Shown piece after piece: positions 12,316 through 24,633 of a stretch of 64,000 nt of DNA. The DNA comes from Agapanthus africanus. Its lineage: Eukaryota; Streptophyta; Magnoliopsida; Asparagales; Amaryllidaceae. The stretch spans positions 558,130,315 to 558,194,314 of the forward strand of contig CM057346.1 in the NCBI GenBank assembly GCA_030015575.1, in the 5' to 3' direction. How positions within the stretch are numbered: the stretch's first letter is position 1; every line of letters begins with the position of its first letter. A program made the position numbers and the translations under genes. The notes under the pieces are model-generated. The model searched no databases. It saw nothing but the letters and a program-made list of their open reading frames with translations, and was not told the DNA's origin.

Positions 12316-12609
12316 ATTTTAGCCCAATTGGCTAAGTTTCCAGAGGCAAAGCCTCTCCTTCAATAGACCAACAGAGGGTCAATATTAAACATGATTGGAC
12401 TTAGCCCAAGAAGGCCATAAGTCCTCAATTCAAACTTAACTGGGCCAATGAGCTCATAATATAATTAATTGGTCTTGGTTCCAAATTGGGCCAAAGATCA
12501 TTTAATCTACCTTGGTTTAAGGGTACATCTCTTCACTCCTTTGATTTTTGGCGTTGTAATTCCTCAACGTCTTCAAAGAGGTGACGGGTCCCGATGACCA
12601 CACATTGAT

Positions 12610-12915
12610 ATGGACTGTGGGGTCCTTAAACTCACGGACTATGAGGTCCTTAACCTTGACCGTAATGTCTTAAAACTAACGCCGGACTGTGGGGTTCTTA
12701 AATTCTCGGACTATGACGTCCTTAACCTTGATCGGAATGTCTTAAAACTAACAACGGACTGTGACGTCCTTAACCTTGACCGTGATGTCTTAAAACTAAC
12801 ATCGGACTGTGGAGTCCTTAAATCCACGGACTACGACGTCCTTAACCTTGACCGCAATGTCTTAAAACTAACACTGGACCACAATGTCCTTAAACTACCT
12901 ATTGACCGCAATGTC
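12610..12915. repeat. ggac-n5-gtccttaaa repeats in D LTR1
   Basis: Units of about 27 bp such as ggactgtggggtccttaaac and gaccgtaatgtcttaaaac each pair GGAC with GTCC, or GAC with GTC, around a 5-6 base loop and end in ttaaa. The unit length keeps one frame open (VLKLT/VLNLD peptide), which I take as incidental. Related units occur in LTR2 (40628-40930) and between pol and the 3' LTR (33752-33915, 36232-36720). Confidence 0.85.
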
Positions 12916-13480
12916 ACTAAACTAAACAACAGGGCTCCCCTAATCACTCTCTTGTCGGATCTAAACGATCCCGTTAAGTTGATCTTAGTCTAAAACTAGA
13001 CTAACGTATCCTTAACAAACGTTTAAGTCGATCTTAGTCTCAAACGAGACCAACGTATCCTTAAACCCAAACCCCCAAACCCAAATCTAAGATAATACGG
13101 ATTTGGACTAGTCCACGCCCTACGGGCGATGACATAACTCAGTCTCTGTATACAATCCACGGGAAACCAAACACAAATCAAACACACACGACACAAAGTG
13201 ACCATCTGGAGAAGGAGAAAGTGGTTACCGCAATGCGGTAGCGTAATTAATTGCAAGGGCTTGCGCCTGCTGGGAAGAGCGTCCCCACAATAAAAAACCC
13301 CTCAAGCGAGGGGGAATCTGACGAAGTCTGCTACATCGGACGCATCCGTTTAAACCTTCGATACATGGTGCCATAAATCAACTTGGCATCTTCGGAGAGG
13401 TAGACGGATAGCACCAATTAGCATTTGCCCCGAATTTCAGGTAAGACGTCAGTCTTGGCCGTCTTTCGGAGGGGAACAGA

Positions 13481-13500
13481 TTCTGGCACGCTCGGTGGGA
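13481..13500 (+). other. primer binding site region of element D
   Basis: The sequence ttctggcacgctcggtggga starts two bases after the LTR end at 13478. It has the TGG start expected for pairing with a tRNA CCA end and resembles the start of internal regions of many Tat elements. Which tRNA primes it cannot be told by eye. Confidence 0.7.
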
Positions 13501-13629
13501 CCTTTTCCTCTTTCCACTCCACACTTCGTGTGTCGTGTTCGCGAACCAATCGCGGTTCGTTAATGGTTGCCCTTGGGTTTCGAGGTACTAAGATTTGGCG
13601 TTTTGCTTACTGCAGAAAGCAAAGGATCA

Positions 13630-16405
13630 ATGGCTGGCACCTGCTCAAATTGTTTCACATGCAACTGCAACTTACGCTCCGCCTCGTCTGGGGGCATAAC
13701 CTACGGGCCCCAAGTAGCCTCTTTGTTCACGATGCCCGTGGAGCAGATTACTCAGGCCACCACAGGGTTGTTTTTCGGGACCATGCTCCCGCCAGCGAGC
13801 TTCACCATCGCTGTACCCGTATCGAAAGCTTCAAAGAAGTCGGTCTTCGATCGACTTGCTACTAGCACGGCCCCTCTCAACGGGTCGTCCAATTCCAACT
13901 CCTCGGTCTTCACCAGGCTGGACTCGAGCTCCAAAGGGCCTACCAAGAAGCCCATAATGCCTGAAGTGGCCATCTCAAGGAAGACAGCTGCTCCCGAAGT
14001 CGTCAAGGCGGCTTCTCCTCCCAGAGGGTCGGTCCTCACGAGACTGACTACCCCCGTTCCCGCTCCCGCTCAGAAATCTATTTTTGATCGGATGGACGCA
14101 GCTTCTCAACGAACGTCAGTCTTCAAGAGGCTGACACCGGCAGCAGCCCCTCCCCAGAACAGGGGGCATGCCGAAGCCGTCGCTGAATCAATCCCAACAA
14201 CCCGTCATGCCCGACGTCGCCACTGGCGCCAGATAAGGAAGACTGGGGGCAACTCCCCCTCCGGGCTAACTCCACCAGCTCTAACGGTGGAAATTGAGGC
14301 TGCTGTTCCAACCGGGAACAGCTTCGAGCTGCTAAACAGGGTACACAGAAATTCGCCAACTGCGGTTCTCAAAAGATCCCCTCCACCCGCGGAGAATGTT
14401 ATAGAAACAAAACCGGAGCAGCCCCCTCAATGGCTGTCCTCCAAAATTTATAAGGTCTGGCGACGAGTTCAGGACTCAGTAATCATTCAAGATCACTCTC
14501 GCCGGCAGAAGAGGGCGAAAGTTCAGGAAGAAAAGAACCGTCATGTCAAACAACAAAGGGCGGCAACCACTTGGATGCCCGCTGCGACGGCTCCCTCCAC
14601 GTCGACCACTCAAAAGAGAAGAAGGCCGGAGAAGGTCCCCACTCCTGCAGCAAATGTCAAGGACAATAAGCCTAAACGCCCTAAGTCTGGGGGCATGATG
14701 GTGCATACGGTATACATGGCGTCGGGAAAAGAGGACAGCCGTGCATCCACGGGTCATAGACCGCTTACACGGTCAGTGACCAAAGCTCAGGAGCAACAGC
14801 AGAAGCTCCAAGAAATGATGAACGCAATGGCCGCACTCACTGGGCCGAAAGAAAGCCCCGAAGCGTACTCGGATCAACGTCAGGAGCAAGAAACTAACGC
14901 TGAATTCCTTCGCAGGATACTTGAGAAGAAGGACAAAGAGGCTGCGGAACAAGCAGCTAATATACAACGAATGGCCCTTCTGTTTCAGGATATGGTGGGT
15001 ATGATGATCCAACAAGATCCTCCTGCTGAAGATCCTCCGATCGTCTTTGGAGATGACAGGGGAGAAACGTCAAATCCTCCACCGGCTCTGTCAACAGCCA
15101 AGGAGGAGACAATCTCCAAAGCAGACCTAGACGAATATATAGCTCAGCAGATACGGGTTCACCAGGCGACTGAGGCAGCTGGTCAAGTTGTCAGAACAGG
15201 GCGACCATATCCGAGCTGGTATGACCGGATCAAGTACCCGCCGAGCTATATAATACCGAAATTTCATGTCTATAAGGGGACAGGCAATCCCCGCCAGCAT
15301 GTTGCCCAGTTCAGGGCGCTTTGCGGCAACACCGGCGGTGATGATAAATTGTTGCTTCGCCAGTAGCTTGTCAGAAATGGCGTTCGAGTGGTACTCTGAA
15401 CTCCCGAACGACTCCGTCAAAACATTTGCGGAGATGGAGCTGCTATTTACACAGCGATTCACGAGCGCCAGCGAACGCACTCCAATAACGGCATTAATTA
15501 ATGCCAGGGTGAAACCAGGCGAGACGTGGGTCCAGTACGCTATACGCTGGCGAAACTTATGGTCGAAATGCGAACAACGCATTGAGGAAGCGCCCGCGGT
15601 GGGCATGTTTGTGGGTACCCTAGATCCTCATGCAACTATCTCACAGTTCATGATGTTCTTTAAGCCAACCGCGTTCCAGGATTTGATCGACAAGTTGGCC
15701 CAGATGGACCAGATGTGTCACAGACCGTCTCCCCCGAAGCCGGAACCTCGGAATGACAAGGGTAAAGGGAAGGCAACCTTCGTTGCGAATGCTCAGCAGC
15801 AACCCAGTGCCCCAAAGCTGGCGGATCAACTGGAAGAAAGACGGCGGTATTACAATAAGAAAATGAAGCGCCCCTACTCATTCCCGCGGGATAAGACGAA
15901 GAGGCTATTCGAGCTGGCAATACGCAACAGGCTTATCAACTTGCCAAACCCAAGGCGACCGCCGCAACCCAGTGAGCTGAATAACCCCAACTACTGCCCT
16001 TACCATCAAACGGCAAGCCATCCGATTAAGGATTGCTTCGTCTTCAAAGGATGGATTGAAGATCAATACCTACAGGACAAGTTTGCACTGTCCGAGAAGT
16101 GGAAGGTGAACCCGCCACAACCTCACACTCCCAAGAAGACGGACACACCGGGGGCAACTTATTCTTTTATTGAAGAAGCTCCATGGGAAATCGTGCTTTC
16201 AGCCAAAACAAAGAGGATGCTGAACGATCTTCAAACATGCCCGGTGATCAGGTGGAAGAACCCGCTGGAACCCCAGATCATTGAAGGGATGCTGAAGCCG
16301 CGCCCAACTCCGAAGGTCAGTGGTGATGGCCTGAGCACTCACAATCAGCCGTCGAAATCTTCAAAGAAAAAGAAGAAGAAATCTAAGAAGCCCGTGAAGC
16401 CTTGA
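13630..16405 (+). pseudogene. gag of element D (frameshifted)
   Basis: The structural protein of the element particle. The first in-frame ATG is at 13630. The N-terminal 170 residues hold five S[VI][FL]xR[LM] motifs (SVFDRL, SVFTRL, SVLTRL, SIFDRM, SVFKRL). A basic stretch follows, then at 15200-15660 a retrotransposon gag domain with FHVYKGTGNP, AFEWYSELP and FTQRF. A CPYH...H...C zinc-like module (CPYHQTASHPIKDC) is at about 15994-16035, and a Lys-rich tail ends at a TGA (16403-16405). The frame changes near 15360, where an 8-bp direct repeat appears to have lost one copy. The frame of the second half continues into the next segments. Confidence 0.85.
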
Positions 16406-16990
16406 AACAAGCGCACTGACTTGCAAAAGCAGATTGACGCGCTGGAGGAATATAACCAAAAAGCACGGACTCCCATCACACTCCAAGAGTTTCTCAACCA
16501 CGTCTTTCAAGAGGAAGATGAGGGGGAGAGTTCGTCGGATGAATCCGAGGGATACGTGGTGAGTTGTAATGTGATCTCCCACTCATTTACCGACGATGAA
16601 AAAACTCTTGGCACTAAGAAACTGGGGGCAGAGCCTGAACCGGAGCTTGTGTGGCCGACAAACGAAATGATCAACGCCTTTCTAGACGAAATTCGTTTGA
16701 AAAGTAAAGCCGACCAGGAGCGTGAGATAGCCGCATCAGAAGGAGCCAAATGCAGGCGACTAAACGAAAGAGTCGAAGCACTCCCGCCAGATCGAAAGAC
16801 ACCCGACGCGGATAAAAATATATTCAAGACGAGGAAAAGATTTGCCAAAGCCATGTCAATGGGAATGAAACTACCACCCTCGGAAGAAAACACGCTCGAT
16901 GGGGCGGAGAGGCACCCTTATTACTGCTCATATCATCGGAAGATTTCATACCCCACTGAGGAGTGCAACGCTTTTAAGACATGGTGGTAG
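16406..16990 (+). pseudogene. gag-protease linker of D with second zinc-like module
   Basis: This is the same frame as the gag C-terminal half, separated only by the TGA at 16403. It is an acidic linker followed by CSYHRKISYPTEEC near 16924-16966, a second copy of the YCxYH...C-x-FK module in the gag. It ends at TAG 16988-16990, after which the frame stays open again. I infer that this was one long gag-protease reading frame. No enzyme motif is present in this stretch. Confidence 0.7.
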
Positions 16991-17023
16991 GGATATGTTG
17001 CTCATCGGCAACATTTTAAGCGA

Positions 17024-18493
17024 ATGAAACGCAGAACTCGTCGGGAGCAGAGAAGTATGGCCGAAGGACCCAAAAGAACTACTGGTAACTGTTACACGGT
17101 CAACGCCGGGGGATCGCAAGTGCTCACATTCGGGAGCGATTCTGATGAGGAGCTGGCTCTTAGCCCCCTCTTTAAAGAGTCCACCTCGGAAAAAGAGGAA
17201 GAACCAGAGGCCTGCGAAAACACTCAGCTGCGCAATCGCACGCTTCTCGAAAAGAATCTCGGACCCACAACTAGAAAAGATAAGGGAAAGGAAAAGGTCG
17301 CTGAGGATATCGCCTTAGATGACCAAGTTATGAAAGAGCTGACTGCCAAGAACCCGCCTAAGAAAAGTAAGGTGGACTACAACATCCTAGCGCACCTGAG
17401 AAAACTACCCTCGCAGCTCAGCATTCTTGACGCCCTCTTATTATTACAAGAAGCGAGAGATTCATTAATCAAGGCGCTACAAGATCCCGAACAATTCCAA
17501 GCCTTCCTCGCCGAAGAAAGGATGAAGGATCAACCGGAAGAAGTGCACACGGCCGATATCACTTTCGGTGACGAAGACCTGCTCCTTGGGACGTGCAACC
17601 ACAACCGTCCCCTATACGTCTCTGGATATTGCCACGATATAAAGATAGGCAAAATCTTGGTTGACAATGGGTTTTCCGTTAATCTCCTCAACGTGCGGGT
17701 GTTAAAGGAAATCTGCATGAGCATTCAGCACCTCGCTCGGGACAAAATTACCATCTCCGGTTTCGACTCCCAGTCATCACGGACTCTCGGATCTGTAATA
17801 CTAACATTACGCTTCGGACTGCTCGTCACGGATATTAAGTTTCACATCATTGACGCCAAAACCTGCTACGACGCCAAGACCTGCTACAACGCCTTGCTCG
17901 GTCGTCCTTGGTTACACGAGTACAACATCATCCCTTCTACACAACATCAGTGTATGAAGTATTTCAAGGATGGTCTCGAGTATACCGTAACAGGTGAGCT
18001 AAACCCATTCTCCGTGAACGAAGTCCGCAAATACGAAGATGCAAAGTACTTTTTGCCAGATTTCGAGGATACAGAGAGGTGTCGCAAACCGGAGAACAAA
18101 GCCGCCGCCACCATTCCTGTTTTCGGGAGTGATACCGAAGAAGAAGAAGAGAGAGTTTATGCTGGGCCGTCTCGACGCAGCAACCCGGGACCGTCCGCCC
18201 CTATATTGATCTTCGGAAGCGATTCGGAAAATGAGGTTAATGCTGTGTTCTCCAGTCGGCCGCCGATACAAGAATTCCCTGGTGATGATCAGAGTTTGCA
18301 AATCACCATGATTCCGCGGGAGCACTACAATGACCTTGATGCACTTGAAGCTTACAATGTGCAGGACCTGCAGACGTTTTACGTCCCTCCCAAGCGAAAG
18401 GGTGAAAAGGCGATCCTGTTCTACCGGTCCACGGAAATGAGAGGAGAGAAAGAAATCTGGCACGGCGTGGATTCTACACTTGACAAGCTCTAA
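17024..18493 (+). pseudogene. aspartic protease region of element D
   Basis: Retroviral-type aspartic protease that would process the polyprotein. The catalytic loop reads ILVDNGFSVNLL (about 17656-17692), so D-N-G replaces D-S/T-G. The C-terminal signature NALLGRPWLHEYNIIPS (about 17888-17938) is intact and typical of Tat proteases. A small tandem duplication repeats DAKTCY/NAKTCY just before it (17851-17890). Acidic FGSDS[DE]-type motifs occur at about 17131, 18121 and 18212. The segment shares frame with the gag half upstream and ends at TAA 18491-18493, with the same frame open again beyond. Confidence 0.8.
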
Positions 18494-19581
18494 CCTACCC
18501 GTTTGTCCAGATATTACACAAACGGACTAAAAAAGCTATTGAAGCGCCAAGGGGTACCCTTAAAACAGACCATTCGACAAGCTCGATTCTATAACAGGAT
18601 TTGGGATGTCCTTGGGACTCAGCGCAAGTTGCCCAACGGGAAAATGGAAACGCTTGGGCTTGGATATGTAAGAGCCGGGAAACGGGAACGAGTCCACGGT
18701 AGCTATGCCATATATAATTCCGATGAAGAAGAGGACGCCCTGTCAGGAAATGCCAACCCCTCATCAAAACTAAATCCCGTGATCGAAGTGCCGAGTCCGT
18801 CGTTTGAAGAACGAATGGACATGCTTATCAGGAAAGCGGGTCAAAAAGCTCGGGACGACCATAACCGCGAAATGGCCATCTACGAGAAAGCCAGGATGCA
18901 ACGTCCTCTTCAACAGGCTGCAAAAGACGAAAATACTCCTCCCTGTCAACTTATGGTGAAAAAGGCCCGACGTAGAGGTAGAAACAAGTCAAAGAGTAGA
19001 AAAGGCGTTCGACAGCGACAAAGCGGAACCAAGAAGTCACGCGATCGGGTATTGCGCGGTCCGGATTTGTCCCTCATGAAGAAGATGAGTCGAGCGTATT
19101 CTTTCCCTCAAGACAAGACACGGAAGATACTTGACCTCGTTTTAAAATATCGAATGATTACACTTCCGAAGTCTAAACACCCTGAGCAAGCTAATGAGGT
19201 CTCTCATCCGGGCTATTGCTCTTATCACCGAGCCATAGGACACCCTATCAAAGCTGCTTCACCTTCAAGAACTGGGTCGAAGACCAATACCAGCAAGGCA
19301 GATTTACTCTATCCAACAGCTGGAGGGTAACGCCGCCACAAAAGCACGAACCCAAAGCCACAAGAGCAGAACCAGATCCACATCGGTCTTGGAAGCGAGC
19401 TCGTACCTGTCGTATGATAACGGTATCAAAAGAAGAGCCTGAGAATATGGATGACTTTCCCAGCTTCGATGACGAGGTAATCTCGGAATTTCCGCCAGCA
19501 CCGAAAGAACTGGAAGATGGTATGCATACTACTGCAGATAACCTCAAGAAAATTGAGCTGGGAACGACGAACGACCCGTGA
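18494..19581 (+). pseudogene. protease-RT linker of D with third zinc-like module
   Basis: A basic, Lys/Arg-rich linker followed by a near copy of the gag C-terminal module: YSFPQDKTRKILDL (about 19100-19140), then CSYHRAIGHPIK and FKNWVEDQYQQGRF (19216-19310). The gag version at 15873-16085 reads YSFPRDKTKRLFEL, CPYHQTASHPIK and FKGWIEDQYLQDKF. A one-base deletion near 19250 moves the frame, and a TGA at 19579-19581 separates it from RT. It is probably part of the same polyprotein. The role of the duplicated module is unknown. Confidence 0.7.
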
Positions 19582-21497
19582 CCGACATTCGTCAGCGAGT
19601 TGCTATCTGAAGAAAGGGTGGCCGCGTTAAAAGATGTGCTTATGCAGCATAGAGATTGCTTCGCATGGAACTATTCTGAAATGCCAGGACTAGATCTAGA
19701 AATTGTTGTGCATAAATTGGCAATATCCCCGGACGTCAAGCCAGTCAAACAGGCGCCGAGAAGAATGCGGCTCGAGCTTGAGATGAGCATCAACGCCGAA
19801 GTCAAGAAGCTGATCGATTCTGGGTTTATCCAAGAAGTTCAATATCCTGACTGGATCGCCAACATCGTCTCGGTAATGAAGAAAAATGGGACAGTGCGCA
19901 TATGTGTGGACTTTCGGGATCTCAATAAAGCTTGCCCGAAGGACGATTTTCCAATACCAGTCACCGAGCTGATGATAGACAACACGTCCACTCACGAGGT
20001 CTTCTCTTTCATGGACGGCTCATCAGGATATAATCAGATAAAGATGCATCCCGAAGACCAGAAGCACACCGCTTTCCGGACTCCTCTGGGTATACTTTGC
20101 TACAAAGTGATGCCCTTCGGTCTAAAGAACGCCGGTGCCACCTATCAGAGGGCCATGACAAAGATCTTCGATGACCTCATACACGAAATCGTCGAATGCT
20201 ATACCGACGACCTCATGGTCAAGAGCATGTCATACGAAGAGCATCTAGAGCATCTGAAGACCGTATTTCAACGCCTTCGGCAATACAACTTGAAGATGAA
20301 CCCTCTCAAATACGCATTCGGGGTATCCTCAGGCAAGTTCCTAGGGTTCATCGTCCGGCACCGGGGTATCGAGATAGATCCGTCAAAGATCAAGGCGATC
20401 ATGGAAATGCCACCACCAAGGACTCTTAAACAATTGCGGTCTCTCCAAGGGAAGCTCGCGTACATCCGGCGATTTATAGCCAACCTTTCAGGTAAGTGCC
20501 GCCCTTACAGTCACCTGATGAAGAAGGGAACCCCGTTCGTCTGGGATCATAAATGCCAAGACGCACTGGACGAGATCAAGCAGTACCTACAGAACCCGCC
20601 GGTGTTAGCTACCCCGGTCAAGGGAAAGCCCCTCATTCTTTATACAACCGCCCTCGAAGGTTCTTTAGGTGCATTATGGGCGCAAGAGAATGACCAAGGA
20701 AAGGAGAGAGCACTCTACTATTTAAGTCGAGTTCTTCTGGGGGCAGAAAGCAACTATTCCCCCATCGAAAAGCACTGCCTGGCGCTGATCTTTGCGATAA
20801 CGAAGCTCAGGCACTATGCGTTGGCGCATGAAGTCCGTCTCATATCGAAGGTGGATCCCCTCAAATATCTGATGTCGAAGGCCATATTGACAGGGAGACT
20901 CGCTAAATGGGCCCTACTCTTGATGGAGTTCTCGATAACCTATCAGCCTCTCAAGACAGTGAAAGGCCAGGCCATTGCCGACTTCCTCGCTGAACATCCG
21001 ATACCTGCCGATTCTCCTCTGAATTGCGATCTGCTAGACGAACATGCGTTTGACGCGATCGACGGTGGTGATACCCGATGGGAGCTTTATTTCGATGGAG
21101 CGTCTTCCATGAAGAAGCGCAAACAAAACATACCTATAATCAAATCGGGGGTAGGTCTCATCTTCGTAACTCCACAAGGGGGGATGATGCACTTTGCGTT
21201 CTCCTTGACAGAGCCGATGACGAATAACGAAGCCGAATACGAAGCTTTGATATCAGGTCTTGAGATCGCCATCAATATGGGAATTGAGAACCTCCTCATA
21301 TACGGAGATTCCCAGCTGGTCGTCAGTCAAGTAAATGGCGACTACCAAACATGCAAACCGGAGTTAGTGAAGTATGGCGAGAGAGTACAGCAACTACTAA
21401 CTCAAATCCCTTCCTACACCTTGGAAAGCATACCGCGTGCCAAAAATAGCAAGGCGGACGCTTTAGCCAAGCTCGCTAAAGAACTGGCTGATGAGAA
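19582..21497 (+). pseudogene. reverse transcriptase, RNase H and second RNase H of element D
   Basis: Copies the element RNA into DNA. RT starts near FAWNYSEMPGLD (19660). It contains VRICVDFRDLNKACPKDDFP, YKVMPFGLKNAGATYQR and the catalytic YTDDLMV (about 20200). The gypsy-type RNase H domain follows (LILYTTALEGSLGALWAQ, about 20630). A second, archaeal-type RNase H starts at LYFDGASS (about 21087) with NNEAEYEALISGLE and IYGDSQLVVSQV. That double RNase H is the mark of the Tat lineage. The frame is open from the TGA at 19579 to the E insertion at 21497. Beyond that about 41 codons are read from the LTR of E. Confidence 0.93.
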
Positions 21498-24400
21498 TGT
21501 CACGCCCCGCTTCCCAAAATACGGAAAACGAGGGATGACTAGGCCAGCCATGCTCCTACGATCAAGGAATCATCCCGCCGTAGTCACACTTCGGCTTCTA
21601 GCATTACATGGAAATCAGTAAATAAAGCGCAGTGGTAAAGGGATCACATCACTAATCTATTACATTAATATTCCATTGTTCACAATTTACAGATAACAAG
21701 AACAATTACTAAACAAAGTCAAACTTACGATCACTTTTATGGAAATCAGAAAAGAAGGTACACCAGTCTAAATCTCCGCGAACTCGAAGGGTAGGTCCGT
21801 CTCCTGTGCTGGTCCTCCCGCGGGATCTGAGCATGCATACTCAGGTCGTCAGAGCGACACAATAACAATGCTATTATAATGAGACGAAACATGTATATGA
21901 GGTAATACTGGTGTAAGAACAATGCAAGTAATCACTATGTCGTTATATGATGCAGAATATGTTATGTGTCCCTATCGGTCTCTAGGTCAAGTTTGAAATC
22001 ACATAGTGGAAGGAGGATCATGTTTAACAGGAGTCTCGTACATACCCGAGATAACGGCCCACATGCTCGGGACATAACCCTGTTAGCCAGATCGCTAGAT
22101 CCTATCCTATATGTATCAATATCTCTGTTCGAATGATCATCCTCTAAACACGGTCCCGCTAAATACGATACTCTTTCCACTTTGATTTCACCCCTTTTTC
22201 TCCAGGTTCTCACTAGTTATGATCCTGATCTAGTTATGTACAAGTATATCAATGGCACGATTTTTATCACTGTCCACTGTATCAATCACTGTCACGAATA
22301 TTCACTTTCCATTGATGTACTTGTCACAACTAAACCAACATCTTTCACGTACGATAATGCAATGTCCACACGTACTAACACTGAGTATATGGCAAGGGTA
22401 TGATATATGTATGTATGCTACCAATGAGTTATGTATATCATGAATCAACATGCATGTCATGAACTAAAATAATTTGCATAAATTAATATGTTACGAATTT
22501 GGCAAAATGATATAAATAAGACAGTTAGAACACTCAGTCAGCAATTCATCAAAATTGGTTTCAGTTCAATCGGGATTCCGGTTCTCAAGATATAGCTATC
22601 TCAGTTTAAGTGCTCGCGGCTGGAAATTCAGTTTCAGAACTGAACGTCCATTTCGCGGCACGAATTGCACCCAGTTGGGCTCAGAATTTAGCGACGTTAC
22701 AGTTACATGAAATCTAGGGTTTCCAACAGAGTATTCAACACAAGAGACGGATCCTCAATCGCATCTGTACTTTGAAGGCTATGCACAGTTTAATCTCAAT
22801 ATGTCATTTCTGAACCTGATCTGGACAGATATACGTTCTGCCCTTTTAAATACATTTAAAAATAGTAAACGGCGATGAAATGGAATGGAACTACTTGGTT
22901 TGTTAAACTAACAAAAATATCTTTAATATACAGTAGGATTCCGTAACATACGACTTCAAGAAACACAGTGGTGCAGGTCTTTGAACAGAGCACAATAATC
23001 AGAAACGCTCTGGACTGCAGTCCGGAGTCGTGTTCCGACCCAGTTATCATCATGATTACAGAACAGAAATCATTAGGATTTTCCATAGGGTTAAGGTTCG
23101 TCGAGTCGGATTCGATTTAAGCCCTCGAACGTCTCAATCCAGTATCCATATGATTTATGGTGATTTTATTCGTTTTCAGGCACGAGAAAATTCTAGTTTA
23201 AACGGCATATTTGGGGGTATCAATTTTTGTTACAAACAATCGTATTTTCCAGTGAGATTCCTACACCATATTTATCATCCTATGGGCCTACAGATAGTAT
23301 AAATTTCCGTCAAAATAAACAATCATTTTCATGGGAGATTAGTATCGAACACATAGGTTGTATTATGTATCGGTATTTGGCAAATCCGTAACCTAGATAT
23401 TTTAGGTTATACCACTAATATTTTAGCATGAAGCAAGTAAGCACTTGCTTGGTGACGTCTTGAGGTCTCAAGGCAGCAACGATGTCGCGAACGCGCGTTG
23501 TACGCAGCGGAACGAGTTCGCGCGAGCTTCGATCGAAACACGGGTTTTACGTCGGACTTGCCAAGTGTTCGCTGGGGGTATGGAGTGCGCTCTGTGGATC
23601 TCTTGGGAGGTGTTGGGATCGACAACGGTCGGCGACGGTGGCTCCGACGATGTGCACAGTGCACGGTGAGGGGAAAATGGGTTTTTCCCTGTGTGGTTTT
23701 GGAGAGAGAGAGGGGAGCAGTGGGGGTCGGGTCTGGAGAGATGAGGGTGGTGCTGAGGGTGTGTAGGGTCACAGAGGTGGTTCTGGCGAAGTGGGGCTCG
23801 CCGGCGTCGAGGGGGTAGGGTGGCCGAGCTCTGTTGCAATTTGGGTTGTGTGCAGGGGATGTTCTGCAGGGGTGAGTTCGTGCTGAAGGAGGGTGGAGAA
23901 GTGATCGAGGGTTGCCAGGGGGTTGTCGAAGTGGTAGGTGATCGCCGGCGTGGGGTGCAGTAGGTTGCTCGAGGGTTCGTGAGGGGAAAAAACTCGAGGG
24001 CTGGAAGGGTTTTGAGGAGTTGGAAAATGAGAGGAAGATGAGGAGTTGAGGCGAGAGGAGGTTGAGGGGTGTGGAGTCGTGGCCGGGGGTCGTGGGCGAC
24101 GGCGAGGGCGACGTGGGGAGCTCGGCACGACGTGGGGGCGACGTGGGAGAAGGAAACGAGCGGGAAATTTTTATCGCGAGGGGAGAAGAAGGATTTAGAA
24201 GCGGGTCGGGTTGGCAGGCCGGGGAGAACGGGCCGGGCTCGAAAAGAAAATCCTTTTAAAAAATTAAAATTAGAAGAGGGCTGAGAAGGAGAGTGGGCCT
24301 AGGGATATAAAATTAATTGAGGATTATATGAGCTGTGGGCTGGAAAATATTAAGGGGCCGGCTTGGGTTTTGTTTAGGAATTTTATTAAGAAAATTTGAA

Positions 24401-24570
24401 TGGGCTGAAGGTAATGTTTATGGTTTTAATTTTTGGGTTTTAACTTTTAGGTTTTGGGAAAAATACAATTATCTAGCCTAACGACCAATTCAAAATATGA
24501 AGGAAAGGAAAAGAAAATCACTAGAATTCAGAAAAAGAAACTTTTATTGAATTGGAAACGGGAATTTACA
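21498..24570 (-). mobile_element. 3' LTR of element E
   Basis: 3073 bp, near identical to 29194-32265. It holds a very GC-rich block (23460-24260) next to AT-rich sequence. Long frames in that block are rich in Pro, Ser and Arg, differ in length between the two LTRs and match no domain, so I do not call them genes. Confidence 0.95.
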
Positions 24571-24575
24571 TCATA

Positions 24576-24586
24576 CCCCCCTTAAC
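24576..24586 (-). other. polypurine tract of element E
   Basis: Minus-strand gttaagggggg lies 5 bases from the LTR start and just after the pol stop (24634). Confidence 0.85.
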
Positions 24587-24633
24587 AAAAATTTCGTCCT
24601 CGAAATTTGACAAGAATGCAAGGATACAAGGTA

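Larger units (their letters stand above)
10371..13478 (+). mobile_element. 5' LTR of element D
   Basis: TGTTCCCTG...GGGGAACA. In order it holds an array of paired CACGTG boxes (10404-10790), AT-rich palindromes (10800-11080), a likely promoter/leader near 11095-11170 (cctataaataggagcc at 11097), gaatttaattc- and gggtttaaccc-type palindromes (11280-11690), an agtgtttaacact array (12020-12315) and ggac...gtcc repeats (12610-12910). No protein domain is recognisable. The 127-codon frame at 12610-12993 is a product of the repeat. Confidence 0.92.

Noticed and set aside
12610..12993. 127-codon frame with VLKLT/VLNLD repeats (also 40628-41011, 33752-34024, 36405-36767)
   Set aside because: Explained by about 27-bp repeats with paired ggac/gtcc; found in non-coding positions of D.
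21498..21621. C-terminal extension of the D RT frame
   Set aside because: These 41 codons are read from the LTR of E and are not part of the D protein.
23407..24284. Long frames on both strands in the GC-rich LTR of E (also 31103-31979)
   Set aside because: Low-complexity Pro/Ser/Arg sequence, open on both strands, split by a frameshift in one LTR; no domain.
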